Part shown: piece by piece, positions 25,910-35,318 of the stretch
Layout: each line of letters begins with the position of its first letter
How positions within the stretch are numbered: position 1 is the stretch's first letter
NCBI GenBank assembly: GCA_030813035.1
Contig: JAUSTV010000008.1
Length of the DNA: 64,000 bases
From: Bacillus_BA fengqiuensis
GTDB lineage: Bacteria; Bacillota; Bacilli; Bacillales; Bacillaceae_H
Reading direction: 5' to 3' (one strand)
The notes under the pieces: generated by a model
Told to the model about the DNA's origin: nothing
Database searches by the model: none
Seen by the model: only the letters and a program-made list of their open reading frames with translations
Translations under genes and position numbers: made by a program

Positions 25910-25954
25910 TATTTCTTCCTCCCTTTATAAACCTGCATCAATTGTTTTACACCT

Positions 25955-27682
25955 TTATTCGTTCACATTCAAATCGTTACGTTTTAAGAATGTTAATAAG
26001 TCTTCCAATTCGTACGTATTGATGACTTGTTCCGAGCGAATCCAACCTTTTACCGCTGTCGAAACGCCAATCTCCATGTGTTCGAGCATCTCCATATTAT
26101 GCGCGTCTGTGTTGATGACCAACTTTACTCCCGCTTCTTGCGCTTTTCGTAAATGCTCGGCTGCCAAATCAAGTCGATGAGGATTGGCATTCAGCTCTAA
26201 CGCTGTGTTCGTCTCTTTAGCCAACTCAATCAACATGTCCATATCTACATCATAGCCTTCTCTCCGACCAATCAATCTCCCGGTCGGATGGGCGATAAAG
26301 TCTACATGGGCATTTTCCAGAGCGGTTTTCAAGCGTTGCATAATCACTTCACGCGGCTGTGAAAAGCTCGAATGGATAGATGCAATGACAAGATCCATTT
26401 CACTTAACAGTTCATCATCATAATCAAGTGAAGCATCCGGTAAAATATCCATTTCTACCCCGGCTAAAATTGTAAAGTCATCATACTTCTCATTTAAACG
26501 ATCAATCTCTTCCCGCTGCTTGCGTAAGCGCTGGGCCGTTAGCCCGTTCGCTACTTTCAAATATTGGGAATGATCTGTAATCGCCATATAGCGGTAGCCC
26601 TTTTTCCGGCATGCTTCCGCCATTTCTTCAATGGAATAAGCGCCGTCACTCCATGTCGAGTGCATGTGAAGATCACCTTTTATATCATTTAGGGCAATAA
26701 CAGGGTGCGGTTTCATAAATGCCTCGACTTCTGTACCATCTTCCCGTAATTCCGGAGGGATAAAACTCAATCCGAAATGCTGATAAAAAGCCTCTTCATT
26801 CTCGAATGTGGTCATTTCTCCCGTTTCAGCCTTCTCCACTCCGTACTCGCTTATTTTTTCACCGCGCTCTTTTGCCAGCTGGCGCATGCGAACATTATGA
26901 TCTTTTGAACCGGTAAAATGGTGCAAAGTCGTCGCAAATTCTTGTTCCTTCACTAAGCGGAAATCAACGGAAACATCATATTCATAACCTAGAACGACCG
27001 ATACTTTCGTATCACCGTTCGCAATGATTTCTTTCACCTTCGACAGTGCCGTTAATTGTTCGCGCACTTTTCCGTTATCCTCAGTCGCAATAATGAAATC
27101 AAGGTCTTTGATCGTTTCCCTCATTCTCCGTAAACTTCCCGCCCTTGAAAATTTCATAATACCATCCATATGTGAGAGTAACTCTTCAATTTCCTCTGCA
27201 ATCGGCAGCATGAACGCTAAAGGAAGGCGGTCGGGGCGTTTTCCGAATTCTTCAATGGAAGCAAGGATTTTTTCTTCCGTTTTTTTGCCGAAACCGCTTA
27301 ATTCCTGTACTTTATGATGTAAACAAGCTTCTTTTAACGATTCAATATCTTCTACTTGAAGTTCTTTGTATAGCTTCGCAATCTTTTTACCGCCAAGACC
27401 CGGCAGTTTCAACAGTGGAATTAACCCTGCCGGCACTTCCCTTTGCAAGTCTTCTAAAACAGAAGACTTTCCTGTCTGTATGTACTCTTCAATGACTGCA
27501 GCCGTTCCCTTGCCGATCCCAGACATTTGAGTAAAGTCCTCAATGTCCGATAAGCTTCTTTCATCACTTTCGATAGCTGCAGCAGCTTTACGAAAAGCCG
27601 AGATTTTAAATGGGTTATCCCCTTTGAGTTCCATATAAACCGCAATCGTTTCTAACAGTTTGATAATTTCCTTTTTATTCAC
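25955..27682 (-). CDS. polX: DNA polymerase/3'-5' exonuclease PolX
   Basis: About 575 residues. N-terminal helix-hairpin-helix and family X polymerase core (GIGKGTAAVIEEY, LPGLGGKKIAKLYKEL, AGSLRRMRETIKDLDFIIA with the metal Asp pair). The C-terminal PHP domain has DLHMHSTWSDGAYS and AITDHSQYL. It acts in base-excision repair gap filling. GTG 27682 is chosen because the product then starts MNKKEIIKLLETIAVYMELKGD, like B. subtilis YshC/PolX. Confidence 0.95.
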   Translation of the reverse strand: MNKKEIIKLLETIAVYMELKGDNPFKISAFRKAAAAIESDERSLSDIEDFTQMSGIGKGTAAVIEEYIQTGKSSVLEDLQREVPAGLIPLLKLPGLGGKKIAKLYKELQVEDIESLKEACLHHKVQELSGFGKKTEEKILASIEEFGKRPDRLPLAFMLPIAEEIEELLSHMDGIMKFSRAGSLRRMRETIKDLDFIIATEDNGKVREQLTALSKVKEIIANGDTKVSVVLGYEYDVSVDFRLVKEQEFATTLHHFTGSKDHNVRMRQLAKERGEKISEYGVEKAETGEMTTFENEEAFYQHFGLSFIPPELREDGTEVEAFMKPHPVIALNDIKGDLHMHSTWSDGAYSIEEMAEACRKKGYRYMAITDHSQYLKVANGLTAQRLRKQREEIDRLNEKYDDFTILAGVEMDILPDASLDYDDELLSEMDLVIASIHSSFSQPREVIMQRLKTALENAHVDFIAHPTGRLIGRREGYDVDMDMLIELAKETNTALELNANPHRLDLAAEHLRKAQEAGVKLVINTDAHNMEMLEHMEIGVSTAVKGWIRSEQVINTYELEDLLTFLKRNDLNVNE

Positions 27683-27772
27683 TTTCGTCACACCGCCTCT
27701 ATGGTATATCATTATAAGATATCATGTAATTTATTATGCGCTAACTCAAAAACTCCATCAGTCAATAAAATA

Positions 27773-27818
27773 AACCGTCTCCGAAACCCTTGACTACACT
27801 GGATCTCACAGGACGGTT
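27773..27818. repeat. Single-hairpin relative (H3) of the double-hairpin element
   Basis: A 7-bp outer stem (AACCGTC with GACGGTT) surrounds a loop with CCCTTGACTACACTGGATCTCA, similar to the hairpin-1 loops of H1 and H2. The second hairpin is absent. It lies past the end of cvpA and may act as its terminator. Confidence 0.5.
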
Positions 27819-27844
27819 CACTTTATGGACCTTTAACTTTCATT

Positions 27845-28399
27845 TTAAAGGGTTGTATAATAGTGCCTCCATAAATCCTGGATGGCAGAAGATAAAATTG
27901 GAGTGTCGTTCACGATGAACATTGCCATAAAGGATTGCTGAATGGGTTCTTGAATTTCATTGACGGGAACAATCGCACCAATGTAAAGAAGAACGAATGA
28001 AACAAGATAGACTTCAGCAAAGCCTAAGATACCGCCGCCCCATCTATTTAATTGCTTAAGCACAGGCAGCTGTGCCAACGAATGAAGCATTGAACCAACC
28101 ATTCCCAATAACAGCTTCGTCCCGAAAAATAAAATGGCAAATCCAATCATACGGTAAAATGCTTCTTCTATGTACGCTTGTTCAAATAGGAAGGACGTCA
28201 TTCCCTGCATTTGGATTTCCGGAAACGGAATAATCAGCTTGAGTCTTGGAGCAAGCTGGTCGTTGAATGAATAAGCAACGAGAAAGGCCGCAGCAAAACT
28301 AATCAAATGAACGAGCTGGCGAATAAGCCCGCGCTTAATTCCAGCTAAGAACCCTAAAATGAGCAAACCGATCAAAATAATGTTTAGCATAGCCGTCAT
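27845..28399 (-). CDS. yshB: CvpA family membrane protein
   Basis: 184 residues with four hydrophobic helices and a CvpA-type N-terminus (IILIGLLILGFLAGIKRGLIRQLVHLISF). CvpA is needed for colicin V production in E. coli; its Bacillus role is unclear. The ATG at 28399 overlaps the zapA stop as ATGA. The ATG at 28390 with AAAGGA upstream is an equally good start and resembles B. subtilis YshB. Confidence 0.88.
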   Translation of the reverse strand: MTAMLNIILIGLLILGFLAGIKRGLIRQLVHLISFAAAFLVAYSFNDQLAPRLKLIIPFPEIQMQGMTSFLFEQAYIEEAFYRMIGFAILFFGTKLLLGMVGSMLHSLAQLPVLKQLNRWGGGILGFAEVYLVSFVLLYIGAIVPVNEIQEPIQQSFMAMFIVNDTPILSSAIQDLWRHYYTTL

Positions 28400-28656
28400 T
28401 CCTTTGGATCTTGAAATTGTCTCTCTATTTTTTCATAATCATCTTTTAATTTAAGAAAATCATGCACTACATTTACAGCCGTCAAAACGGCCAGCTTATT
28501 TATATCTAAATGTGGATTTTTTGCACTTATTTCACGCATTTTATCGTCGACGATGGAAGCCACAAGACGAATGTGACTTGTGCTTTCTGTTCCGACGATT
28601 GTATATTGTTGTCCAAAAATATCAACTGTCGTACGTGTTTTAGGTTGTTCTGACAC
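28396..28656 (-). CDS. zapA: Cell division protein ZapA
   Basis: 86 residues. Binds and bundles FtsZ filaments. TTVDIFGQQYTIVGTES, then IVDDKMREI and LDINKLAVLTAVNVVHDFLKL are diagnostic, with a C-terminal coiled coil. GTG 28656 has GGAGGA seven bases upstream and matches the B. subtilis N-terminus; the longer frame to 28725 is not supported. It is divergent from rnhC. Confidence 0.93.
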   Translation of the reverse strand: MSEQPKTRTTVDIFGQQYTIVGTESTSHIRLVASIVDDKMREISAKNPHLDINKLAVLTAVNVVHDFLKLKDDYEKIERQFQDPKE

Positions 28657-28733
28657 AAAAAGTCCTCCGTTCCACCAAATCCTAATCCTTATCATACCAT
28701 GAAGCGATGTGCCATGGAAAGACATGTACTGTT

Positions 28734-28777
28734 AAATAACAGAACATGGATAAAAAGAGATCCATGTTCTGTTATTT
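28734..28777. other. Perfect 18-bp hairpin between divergent zapA and rnhC
   Basis: A perfect inverted repeat (28734-28751 with 28760-28777, core CAGAACATGGAT) with loop AAAAAGAG, followed on the plus strand by a T-rich tract. It lies upstream of both flanking genes, so it is not the usual 3'-end terminator of either. Confidence 0.65.
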
Positions 28778-28886
28778 ATAACTTTTTTGAGCTTATTTTA
28801 GATGAAAAAAGATAGTCAAGTTAGGAAGTTAGGATATGTTCATATACAATAAATAAAGGAAGTTTCCATCAAAAAGGAGTTAGTTT

Positions 28887-29816
28887 ATGTCAAATACAGT
28901 TTTGAAAATGAATGCTGGACAATTAGAGAGCATGAGGGAACATTACCGTGCAAAGCTAGCCGAGAAAGTGCCGCAAGGGGGGCTTTTTGTCGCCAAAACA
29001 GGAAGCTGCACAATTACGGCTTATCGTTCCGGGAAAGTACTGTTTCAAGGACAAGGAGCTGAAGCTGAAGCGGCCAAATGGGGAACCGTCAAACTTGAAC
29101 CGTCCTCTCCCGCTCCTTCCCGTAAACCTGCCAGTACATTGCCTTCGGATATTGCAAGGCGATCTTTTATCGGCTCAGATGAAGTGGGCACAGGAGATTA
29201 CTTCGGTCCGATGACCGTTGTGGCCGCCTATGTTGATAAGCAGCAAATTCCCCTGCTTCAAGAACTGGGGGTGCGCGATTCCAAAAGCCTAACGGATGAA
29301 AAGATTACCGCAATTGCCAAACAACTCATTTCCATTCTCCCATACAGCCTGCTCATTTTACATAATGACAAATACAATGAATGGCAGCAAAAAGGAATGT
29401 CACAAGGAAAGATGAAGGCTCTTCTCCATAATCAAGCAATCGGAAATGTGTTAAAGAAGATGGCCCCCATTAAACCGGAAGGCATTCTCATTGACCAGTT
29501 TGCTGAACGGGGAGTTTACTATAAACACATCGCTTCCCAAAAAGAGATTGTAAAAGAAAATGTATACTTCAGCACAAAAGGCGAAAGCATCCATATTGCG
29601 GTTGCCGCCGCTTCGATGATTGCCCGTTATGCCTTTTTGAAGGAGATGGACAAGCTAAGTGAAAAAGCCGGGTTTACCTTACCTAAAGGAGCAGGAGCCC
29701 AAGTGGATATCGCCGCTGCCCGCCTTATCAAACAAAAAGGTGAACAAGTCCTTCCTTCATTCACCAAATTCCATTTTGCCAACTCGCAAAAAGCGATGAA
29801 GATTGCCAAAAAGTAA
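28887..29816 (+). CDS. rnhC: Ribonuclease HIII
   Basis: 309 residues. Cuts RNA in RNA-DNA hybrids. The N-terminal TBP-like substrate-binding domain is followed by the RNase H core, with the catalytic start FIGSDEVGTGDYFGPM and later ILIDQFAERG. AAAGGAG lies before the ATG. It is one of the few plus-strand genes here, with its own terminator. Confidence 0.95.
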   Translation: MSNTVLKMNAGQLESMREHYRAKLAEKVPQGGLFVAKTGSCTITAYRSGKVLFQGQGAEAEAAKWGTVKLEPSSPAPSRKPASTLPSDIARRSFIGSDEVGTGDYFGPMTVVAAYVDKQQIPLLQELGVRDSKSLTDEKITAIAKQLISILPYSLLILHNDKYNEWQQKGMSQGKMKALLHNQAIGNVLKKMAPIKPEGILIDQFAERGVYYKHIASQKEIVKENVYFSTKGESIHIAVAAASMIARYAFLKEMDKLSEKAGFTLPKGAGAQVDIAAARLIKQKGEQVLPSFTKFHFANSQKAMKIAKK

Positions 29817-29848
29817 AAGCCATGAGCCGGCCGGCTCATGGCTTTTTT
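29815..29848 (+). terminator. rnhC terminator
   Basis: A GC-rich stem (AAAAGCCATGAGCCGG with its complement) followed by TTTTTT, overlapping the rnhC stop codon. Confidence 0.92.
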
Positions 29849-29865
29849 CGTTATATAAATGTACC

Positions 29866-30005
29866 TTCAAAAAGGAGGACAAAAAGGACTGAGAAGTTCA
29901 AGGAAGCGTAGCTTTGAGCAACGGAGCGTATGTTATTAATACGTGAGTAGCGGAGAAGCAAGCTGACGCCGAAATTCGACAGTCATTTTTCCCGGACTTT
30001 TTGAA
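29866..30005. repeat. GTTCAAAAAG-type inverted-end element, copy R1
   Basis: About 140 bp with TTCAAAAAG at one end and CTTTTTGAA at the other. Internal sequence such as AATACGTGAGTAGCGGAGA and TTTTTCCCGGACTTTTTGAA is nearly identical to copy R2 at 49743. It encodes no protein, so it resembles a miniature inverted-repeat element. It lies between the rnhC terminator and the end of pheT. Confidence 0.85.
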
Positions 30006-30017
30006 AACCTCTATAAA

Positions 30018-32432
30018 TTAAGAACGTAAGGATGCGCCAAAAGTTTCCTCTACTGCTTGCAGTACACGCTCATGCGCTTTTGTTACATCTTCATCCGTTA
30101 ATGTACGTTCCGGATCGAAATAGCGAAGAGAGAAGGCCACCGATTTTTTGCCAGGCTCCATCTTTTCACCTTCGTACAAGTCAAATACTGTGACATCCTT
30201 CAGCAGCTTGCCGCCCGCTTCTTCGATAACACGCTGGATATCACCGGCAGACACAGCCTTCTCCACAACAAGAGCGATATCTCGAGAAATGGATGGGAAG
30301 CGTGGAATCGGCTCATATTGCACTTCTTGAACATCTGTTGTCAATAATGTTTGTAAATCCAATTCAAAAACATACATTTCGCGCAAATCCAGGTCTTTTT
30401 GTACAGCCGGATGAAGCTGGCCGACAAATCCAACGCTTGAACCATTCAAGAATACTTCAGCCGTACGACCAGGGTGCATGCCTTCTTTAGCTGCGAGTTT
30501 GTATTCAATTTGATCGGTTACACCCAATAAATTGAAGACTCCTTCTACAATGCCTTTTACAACGTAGAAGTCAACGGCTTTCTTTTCGCCTTGCCATCCG
30601 TGCATATGCCACAATCCCGTTACCGCACCAGCCAGGCGTTCTTTCTCTTGCGGAAGATCCCCTTGAGCTTTTGCAAGGAATACAGAACCGATTTCGTAAA
30701 GGGCAACCGAATCGATTTGGCGTGCATTGTTATGTTTTACCGCTTCTAAAAGGTGTGGCACAAGGCTTAAACGAAGAGTACTGCGCTCCTCACTCATCGG
30801 CATCGCCAAACGAATGGCTTCGCCTTGTTCGAGTGCAAATTGAGCCGCTTTTTCTTCACTTGTCAATGAGTACGTAATCGCTTGTAAAAGGCCCGCACCT
30901 TCCAAGAAACGACGAACTTTACGGCGTTTTTCTTGATAAGGGGTTAAACGGCCCGGCGTCGCTTCAGAAATCGGAAGCGTTGTCGGTAAATGATCATAGC
31001 CATATAAACGCGCTACTTCTTCCACTAAGTCTTCCTCAATCGTAATATCTCCGCGTCTTGTCGGAACCGTTACGACAAAGCTTCCCTCTTCTTCTTTCAC
31101 ATCGAATTGAAGACGCATGAAAATATCTTTTACTTGTCCTCCTGTTAATTCGGTACCGAGAACACCGTTAATACGTTTTAATGAAATGGAGATAACAGCA
31201 GGTTCCATTGTCATCGTATCAACTTCCACTGTTCCGTCTACAATCTCACCGCCGGCATATAAAGCCATTAATGAAGCCGCACGGTCTGCTGCTAAACGAG
31301 TACGGTTTGGATCAATTCCTTTTTCGAAACGAGCGCTTGCCTCACTGCGTAATCCATGATCCTTTGATGCTGTACGGACCGTTAATCCTTTAAAATAAGC
31401 TGATTCGATTAAAATCGTTGTCGTATCGTTTTGTACTTCAGAATTAGCTCCGCCCATAACCCCAGCCAATGCGATAGGTTCAGTTCCATTTGTGATGACA
31501 AGGTGCTCTTCTGTTAATGCGCGTTCTGCATCATCAAGCGTCACGATTTTCTCGCCATTTTGGGCACGTCTTACTAGAATCTCTTTTGAACCGAGACGGC
31601 CGTAGTCAAATGCGTGAAGCGGCTGACCGTATTCTAACAAGATGTAGTTTGTAATATCCACGACATTGTTATGCGGGCGGATACCTGCTGCCATTAAACG
31701 CGTTTGCATCCAAAGCGGCGAAGGAGCGATTTTTACATTCTTCACTACTCGCGCCACATATAACGGGTTGTCTTCTTTTGCATCCACTTTGACCGAAATA
31801 TAATCGGAAGCTTTCTCATTGTTCGTTTCTAAGGCTACTTCCGGATATTTGACCTCACGTCCTAAAATAGCCGCCACTTCATGGGCAACCCCTAACATGC
31901 TTAGGGCGTCAGAACGGTTTGGCGTCAATCCTAGCTCCAATACCTTATCATTTAAATTCAACAGTTCCAATGCATCTGCCCCTGGTTCTACATCGTTCGG
32001 AAAGACGAAAATTCCTTCTTGATATTCTTTCGCCACAAGTTTCCCTTCTACTCCAAGCTCTTGAAGGGAACAAATCATTCCGTTTGATTCTTCACCGCGA
32101 AGTTTTGCTTTTTTAATTTTGAAGTTGCCTGGTAAAACGGCTCCGACTTTGGCTATGGCCACTTTTTGACCTTGGGCCACATTGGGTGCTCCGCAAATAA
32201 TTTGAACTGGCTCGCCTTCCCCAAGATCCACTAAACATTTATTCAGTTTATCGGCATTCGGATGCTGTTCGCGTTCTACAACATGACCGATGACGACACC
32301 GCTGACTCCTTCTCCTAAATCTTCTACGCCTTCTACTTCAATTCCGCTTCTTGTAATCTTTTCAGCTAATTCTTCTGCTGAAATCCCTGTTAAATCCACA
32401 TACTCTTGTAACCAACGATATGATACAAACAT
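30018..32432 (-). CDS. pheT: Phenylalanine--tRNA ligase, beta subunit
   Basis: About 804 residues. The N-terminal tRNA-binding fold is visible (GVVIGHVVEREQHPNADKLNKC), then B3/B4 editing and B5 domains and a C-terminal anticodon-binding domain (PRFPSISRDIALVV ... RYFDPERTLTDEDV). It forms the alpha2beta2 enzyme with PheS. ATG 32432 has GGGAGGGA seven bases upstream. It lies 15 bases after pheS. Confidence 0.97.
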   Translation of the reverse strand: MFVSYRWLQEYVDLTGISAEELAEKITRSGIEVEGVEDLGEGVSGVVIGHVVEREQHPNADKLNKCLVDLGEGEPVQIICGAPNVAQGQKVAIAKVGAVLPGNFKIKKAKLRGEESNGMICSLQELGVEGKLVAKEYQEGIFVFPNDVEPGADALELLNLNDKVLELGLTPNRSDALSMLGVAHEVAAILGREVKYPEVALETNNEKASDYISVKVDAKEDNPLYVARVVKNVKIAPSPLWMQTRLMAAGIRPHNNVVDITNYILLEYGQPLHAFDYGRLGSKEILVRRAQNGEKIVTLDDAERALTEEHLVITNGTEPIALAGVMGGANSEVQNDTTTILIESAYFKGLTVRTASKDHGLRSEASARFEKGIDPNRTRLAADRAASLMALYAGGEIVDGTVEVDTMTMEPAVISISLKRINGVLGTELTGGQVKDIFMRLQFDVKEEEGSFVVTVPTRRGDITIEEDLVEEVARLYGYDHLPTTLPISEATPGRLTPYQEKRRKVRRFLEGAGLLQAITYSLTSEEKAAQFALEQGEAIRLAMPMSEERSTLRLSLVPHLLEAVKHNNARQIDSVALYEIGSVFLAKAQGDLPQEKERLAGAVTGLWHMHGWQGEKKAVDFYVVKGIVEGVFNLLGVTDQIEYKLAAKEGMHPGRTAEVFLNGSSVGFVGQLHPAVQKDLDLREMYVFELDLQTLLTTDVQEVQYEPIPRFPSISRDIALVVEKAVSAGDIQRVIEEAGGKLLKDVTVFDLYEGEKMEPGKKSVAFSLRYFDPERTLTDEDVTKAHERVLQAVEETFGASLRS

Positions 32433-32447
32433 GTGCAATCCCTCCCT

Positions 32448-33482
32448 TTATGCTCGTTTAAATTGTTGTAAGAAACGTACATCATTTGTATAGAAATGAC
32501 GAATATCATCTACGCCATACTTTAACATCGCAATACGCTCCGGTCCCATACCGAAAGCGAACCCTTGATATTTCTTCGAATCATAGCCGGCCATTTCAAG
32601 CACGTTCGGGTGAACCATCCCGGCACCTAAAATTTCAATCCAGCCTGTTTTCTTACATACATTACAGCCTTTGCCGCCGCACTTATGACAAGATACGTCC
32701 ACCTCAACAGATGGTTCAGTAAACGGGAAGAAGCTGGGGCGCAAACGGATTTCACGCTCTTCACCGAACATTTTTTTCGCAAACACTTCAAGTGTACCTT
32801 TTAAATCGCTCATGCGAATGTTTTCATCAATCACAAGACCCTCAATTTGCGTGAACTGATGGGAATGTGTCGCATCATCATTATCACGGCGATACACTTT
32901 ACCAGGGCAAATGATTTTAATCGGCCCTTTCCCTTCGTTTTTCTCCATCGTACGCGCCTGTACCGGAGATGTATGCGTGCGAAGTAAAATTTCCTCTGTA
33001 ATATAGAAGGAATCTTGCATATCGCGTGCAGGGTGGCCTTTCGGCAAGTTCAACGCTTCAAAGTTGTAGTAGTCTTTCTCTACTTCAGGACCTTCGGCAA
33101 TCGAATAGCCCATGCCCAGAAATAAATCTTCAATTTCTTCTACTACCGCTGTTAACGGATGATGATTTCCTACTTTCACAGGGCGCCCAGGAAGCGTCAC
33201 ATCAATGGTCTCAGATGCTAATCTTTGCTCGACTTCCGCTTGTTCCAGCCCCTTTTGTTTTGCTTCCAAACTTGAAGCAATCGCTTCACGAACGTCATTT
33301 GCCAATGCTCCCATGACAGGACGCTCCTCAGCCGATAATTTTCCCATTCCACGCAAAACCTCTGTGATAGGCCCTTTTTTCCCAAGGTAAGCGACACGCA
33401 CATCGTTTAGCGCTTTTAAATCAGTTGCCGTTTCAATCTTTGCAATCGCTTCTTGCTGCAGCTCTTTTAAACGTTCTTTCAT
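32448..33482 (-). CDS. pheS: Phenylalanine--tRNA ligase, alpha subunit
   Basis: About 344 residues. An N-terminal coiled coil precedes the class II catalytic core: THTSPVQART, CPGKVYRRDNDDATHSHQFTQIEG, RPSFFPFTEPSVEVDVSC and the GFAFGMGPERIAMLKYG motif. A CxxC-rich insert is also present (CHKCGGKGCNVCKKTGW). ATG 33482 aligns with B. subtilis PheS; the TTG at 33488 is closer to the AAAGGAGGAAG. Regulated by the T-box upstream. Confidence 0.96.
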   Translation of the reverse strand: MKERLKELQQEAIAKIETATDLKALNDVRVAYLGKKGPITEVLRGMGKLSAEERPVMGALANDVREAIASSLEAKQKGLEQAEVEQRLASETIDVTLPGRPVKVGNHHPLTAVVEEIEDLFLGMGYSIAEGPEVEKDYYNFEALNLPKGHPARDMQDSFYITEEILLRTHTSPVQARTMEKNEGKGPIKIICPGKVYRRDNDDATHSHQFTQIEGLVIDENIRMSDLKGTLEVFAKKMFGEEREIRLRPSFFPFTEPSVEVDVSCHKCGGKGCNVCKKTGWIEILGAGMVHPNVLEMAGYDSKKYQGFAFGMGPERIAMLKYGVDDIRHFYTNDVRFLQQFKRA

Positions 33483-33526
33483 GCTCAAACTTCCTCCTTT
33501 ATATGATCCATCTTTTCATGAAAATA

Positions 33527-33780
33527 CAAAAAACCTCCTCCCGGAAAGGGACGAGGTTTGATCGCGGTACCACCCTTATTTACGGCAAAACAAACATATG
33601 CCGTACAACTTAAGCTACATAACGGTATAAACCGGAACACCTTTACATCTTATTGATGGTCCAAGTGTCAGCTCAGGAGGCGAATTCACTTATGTCTACC
33701 ATAAAAATGCTTTCAGTCACGGCATTTTCTCCCTAAATGGCGCGTAATAAGCTACTGTTCTCCGTCTTTGCTTTTTCATA
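33527..33780 (-). promoter_or_regulatory. Phe T-box leader of pheST
   Basis: The minus strand carries the T-box sequence AAGGGTGGTACCGCG (33563-33577) and a following terminator (33527-33559, CCTCGTCCC/GGGAGGAGG, then TTTTTT). Upstream, in AGTGAATTCGCC, the specifier triplet is TTC (33682-33684), a Phe codon. The variable base of TGGTACC fits the A discriminator of tRNA-Phe. Uncharged tRNA-Phe should allow readthrough. Confidence 0.93.
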
Positions 33781-33826
33781 TGTAATTCATTTTCTTTATT
33801 ATATGGAAAATGAATTAATGTTGCAA

Positions 33827-34585
33827 CTACCTGCCGCGTAAATAATACAGCAAAATACCTGCTGCGACTGCCACATTGAGCGACTCGCTCTTCCCGTAAA
33901 TCGGAATATATAAATTTTCATCCGTCTGCTCCAATAACGAATCTGCCACTCCGCTTCCTTCATTCCCTACCAAAAGAGCAAAGGAATGGCTTGGCTGCAC
34001 ATCCATATAAGGTTTTGCATCATTTAAGGACGTGCCATAAACTGAAATGCCTCGATGTTTAAGAGCGGGAATCATTTCCTCCAGCTGCCCTTTAATAACC
34101 GGTAAATGAAAAATGGCTCCTTGAGTCGAACGAATCACCTTACTGTTGTATAAATCGACGCTTCCGGTCCCGACTACTACCAATTCCACTCCAGCGGCAT
34201 CCGCCGTTCGAATCATCGTACCCAAATTCCCAGGATCTTGAACAGCATCGATTAATAGAACTTTGTTCACACCTTCAGGAATCTCATCGTTTTTTTGTTG
34301 ATAACAAACTGCAGCTATTCCTTGCGGTGTTTCCGTATCCGAAATCGCCTTCATGATGTCGCCGGCGACCACAACAATGGAAACATCATCCACATCCCAG
34401 CTGGAAGGAATATTCGCTTCTTCTGATATGATTAGTTCTTTTACCGTTTGTTTCGTCCGAAGCGCTTCTTCGACTAAATGATAGCCTTCCACTAAAAATA
34501 AACCGTTTTTATCCCTTTCTTTTTTCGTATGCAATTTTTTCCACATTTTCACTTGTGGATTTTTCACCGAATCGATTCTCTTCAC
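33827..34585 (-). CDS. ysgA: TrmH/SpoU-family RNA 2'-O-methyltransferase
   Basis: 252 residues. The N-terminal substrate-binding domain (KMWKKLHTKKERDKNGLFLVEG) is followed by the SPOUT knot domain with DAVQDPGNLGTMIRTADAAG, FALLVGNEGSGV and IPIYGKSESLNVAVAAGILLY. It is likely to methylate a ribose in rRNA; the exact nucleotide is not predictable. B. subtilis YsgA occupies the same place next to pheS. Confidence 0.9.
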   Translation of the reverse strand: MKRIDSVKNPQVKMWKKLHTKKERDKNGLFLVEGYHLVEEALRTKQTVKELIISEEANIPSSWDVDDVSIVVVAGDIMKAISDTETPQGIAAVCYQQKNDEIPEGVNKVLLIDAVQDPGNLGTMIRTADAAGVELVVVGTGSVDLYNSKVIRSTQGAIFHLPVIKGQLEEMIPALKHRGISVYGTSLNDAKPYMDVQPSHSFALLVGNEGSGVADSLLEQTDENLYIPIYGKSESLNVAVAAGILLYYLRGR

Positions 34586-34701
34586 CGTTCTGTCTCCTTC
34601 TTTTATATAAAATCAATTCAATATTTGAATATTTATTATTGATTTGCTCCTATCCATGCTTTTGCGCTCTTCCATCTCGAATACGCTCACAAAGGTTCTC
34701 G

Positions 34702-34747
34702 ATAAGCAGTTGACAAGCTCCCGTACGGGAGCTTGTCAACTGCTTAT
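34702..34747. repeat. Perfect 46-bp palindrome P1
   Basis: Two 23-base arms, each an exact reverse complement of the other with no loop (ATAAGCAGTTGACAAG with CTTGTCAACTGCTTAT outermost, CCCGTACGGG at the centre). The same design, with a different core, occurs at 46939-46987. It lies in the divergent gap between ysgA and sspI. Confidence 0.85.
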
Positions 34748-34836
34748 AACATTATAGCTTAATTCTTCTTACATAGAAAATCATAATAAGACTCACAATA
34801 ACAGTGTAATTTCACACTAAATTTGAGGTGATGAAA

Positions 34837-35043
34837 ATGAGCTTAAATTTACGAAATGCCATTATATCAAATGTTTCGGGAAATTCACAACAAGAACTCG
34901 AAGCAACCATTATGGATGCCATCCAAAGCGGCGAAGAAAAAATGCTTCCAGGTTTAGGCGTTTTATTCGAAGTCATCTGGAAAAATTCAAACGAGCAAGA
35001 CAAAAACGAAATGCTGTCAACTCTTGAAAAAGGACTGCACTAG
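34837..35043 (+). CDS. sspI: Small acid-soluble spore protein SspI
   Basis: 68 residues, starting MSLNLRNAIISNVSGN. The stretch MDAIQSGEEKMLPGLGVLFEVIW is nearly identical to B. subtilis SspI. It is packed in the spore core. ATG 34837 has GAGGTGAT five bases upstream. CATAATA at 34782-34788 fits a sigma-G -10, but no matching -35 was clear. It shows the organism forms endospores. Confidence 0.93.
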   Translation: MSLNLRNAIISNVSGNSQQELEATIMDAIQSGEEKMLPGLGVLFEVIWKNSNEQDKNEMLSTLEKGLH

Positions 35044-35132
35044 AAAGAACGAAACCTAAGGGCGTGACGTCAATCTCCACGGCTTCATTTGCACATCCGT
35101 ATGCTTCAAGCGAAGGCTACTGTTCACAGAAG

Positions 35133-35190
35133 GCCGACTAAAGCCGCCAGTCCTTTGGCAACGTCGGCATGACTCACATCCTGTAAGCCC
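35133..35190. repeat. Relative of the inner segment of dispersed element copy B
   Basis: A 57-base stretch shares about 40 positions with 39559-39615 in copy B, including the blocks GACTAA, TCCT, GGCAACGTC, TGAC and CATC. It lies within 275 non-coding bases after sspI that otherwise show no gene. Confidence 0.45.
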
Positions 35191-35281
35191 AAGGAAAAAG
35201 AGATTGATCCATAAGGCACTTTTTGTCTTATGAGAGCAATTATCTTTTCCCGTAATGTGCTAGGAAACGCAGCTAGACAAT

Positions 35282-35318
35282 AAGAAAAGACGGTTGGTTC
35301 CCCAACCGTCTTTTCTTA
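35282..35318 (-). terminator. Terminator of the M42 peptidase gene
   Basis: Stem AAGACGGTTGG with CCAACCGTCTT around TTCC, with T-rich flank, at the end of the coding region. Confidence 0.85.

Noticed and set aside
27683..27844. An extra gene between cvpA and polX
   Set aside because: No frame with a ribosome site; the stretch holds the H3 hairpin only.
34702..34747. TTGACA in the palindrome as a -35 promoter element
   Set aside because: No suitable -10 is spaced 16-18 bases away on either strand; the motif is a part of the inverted repeat.
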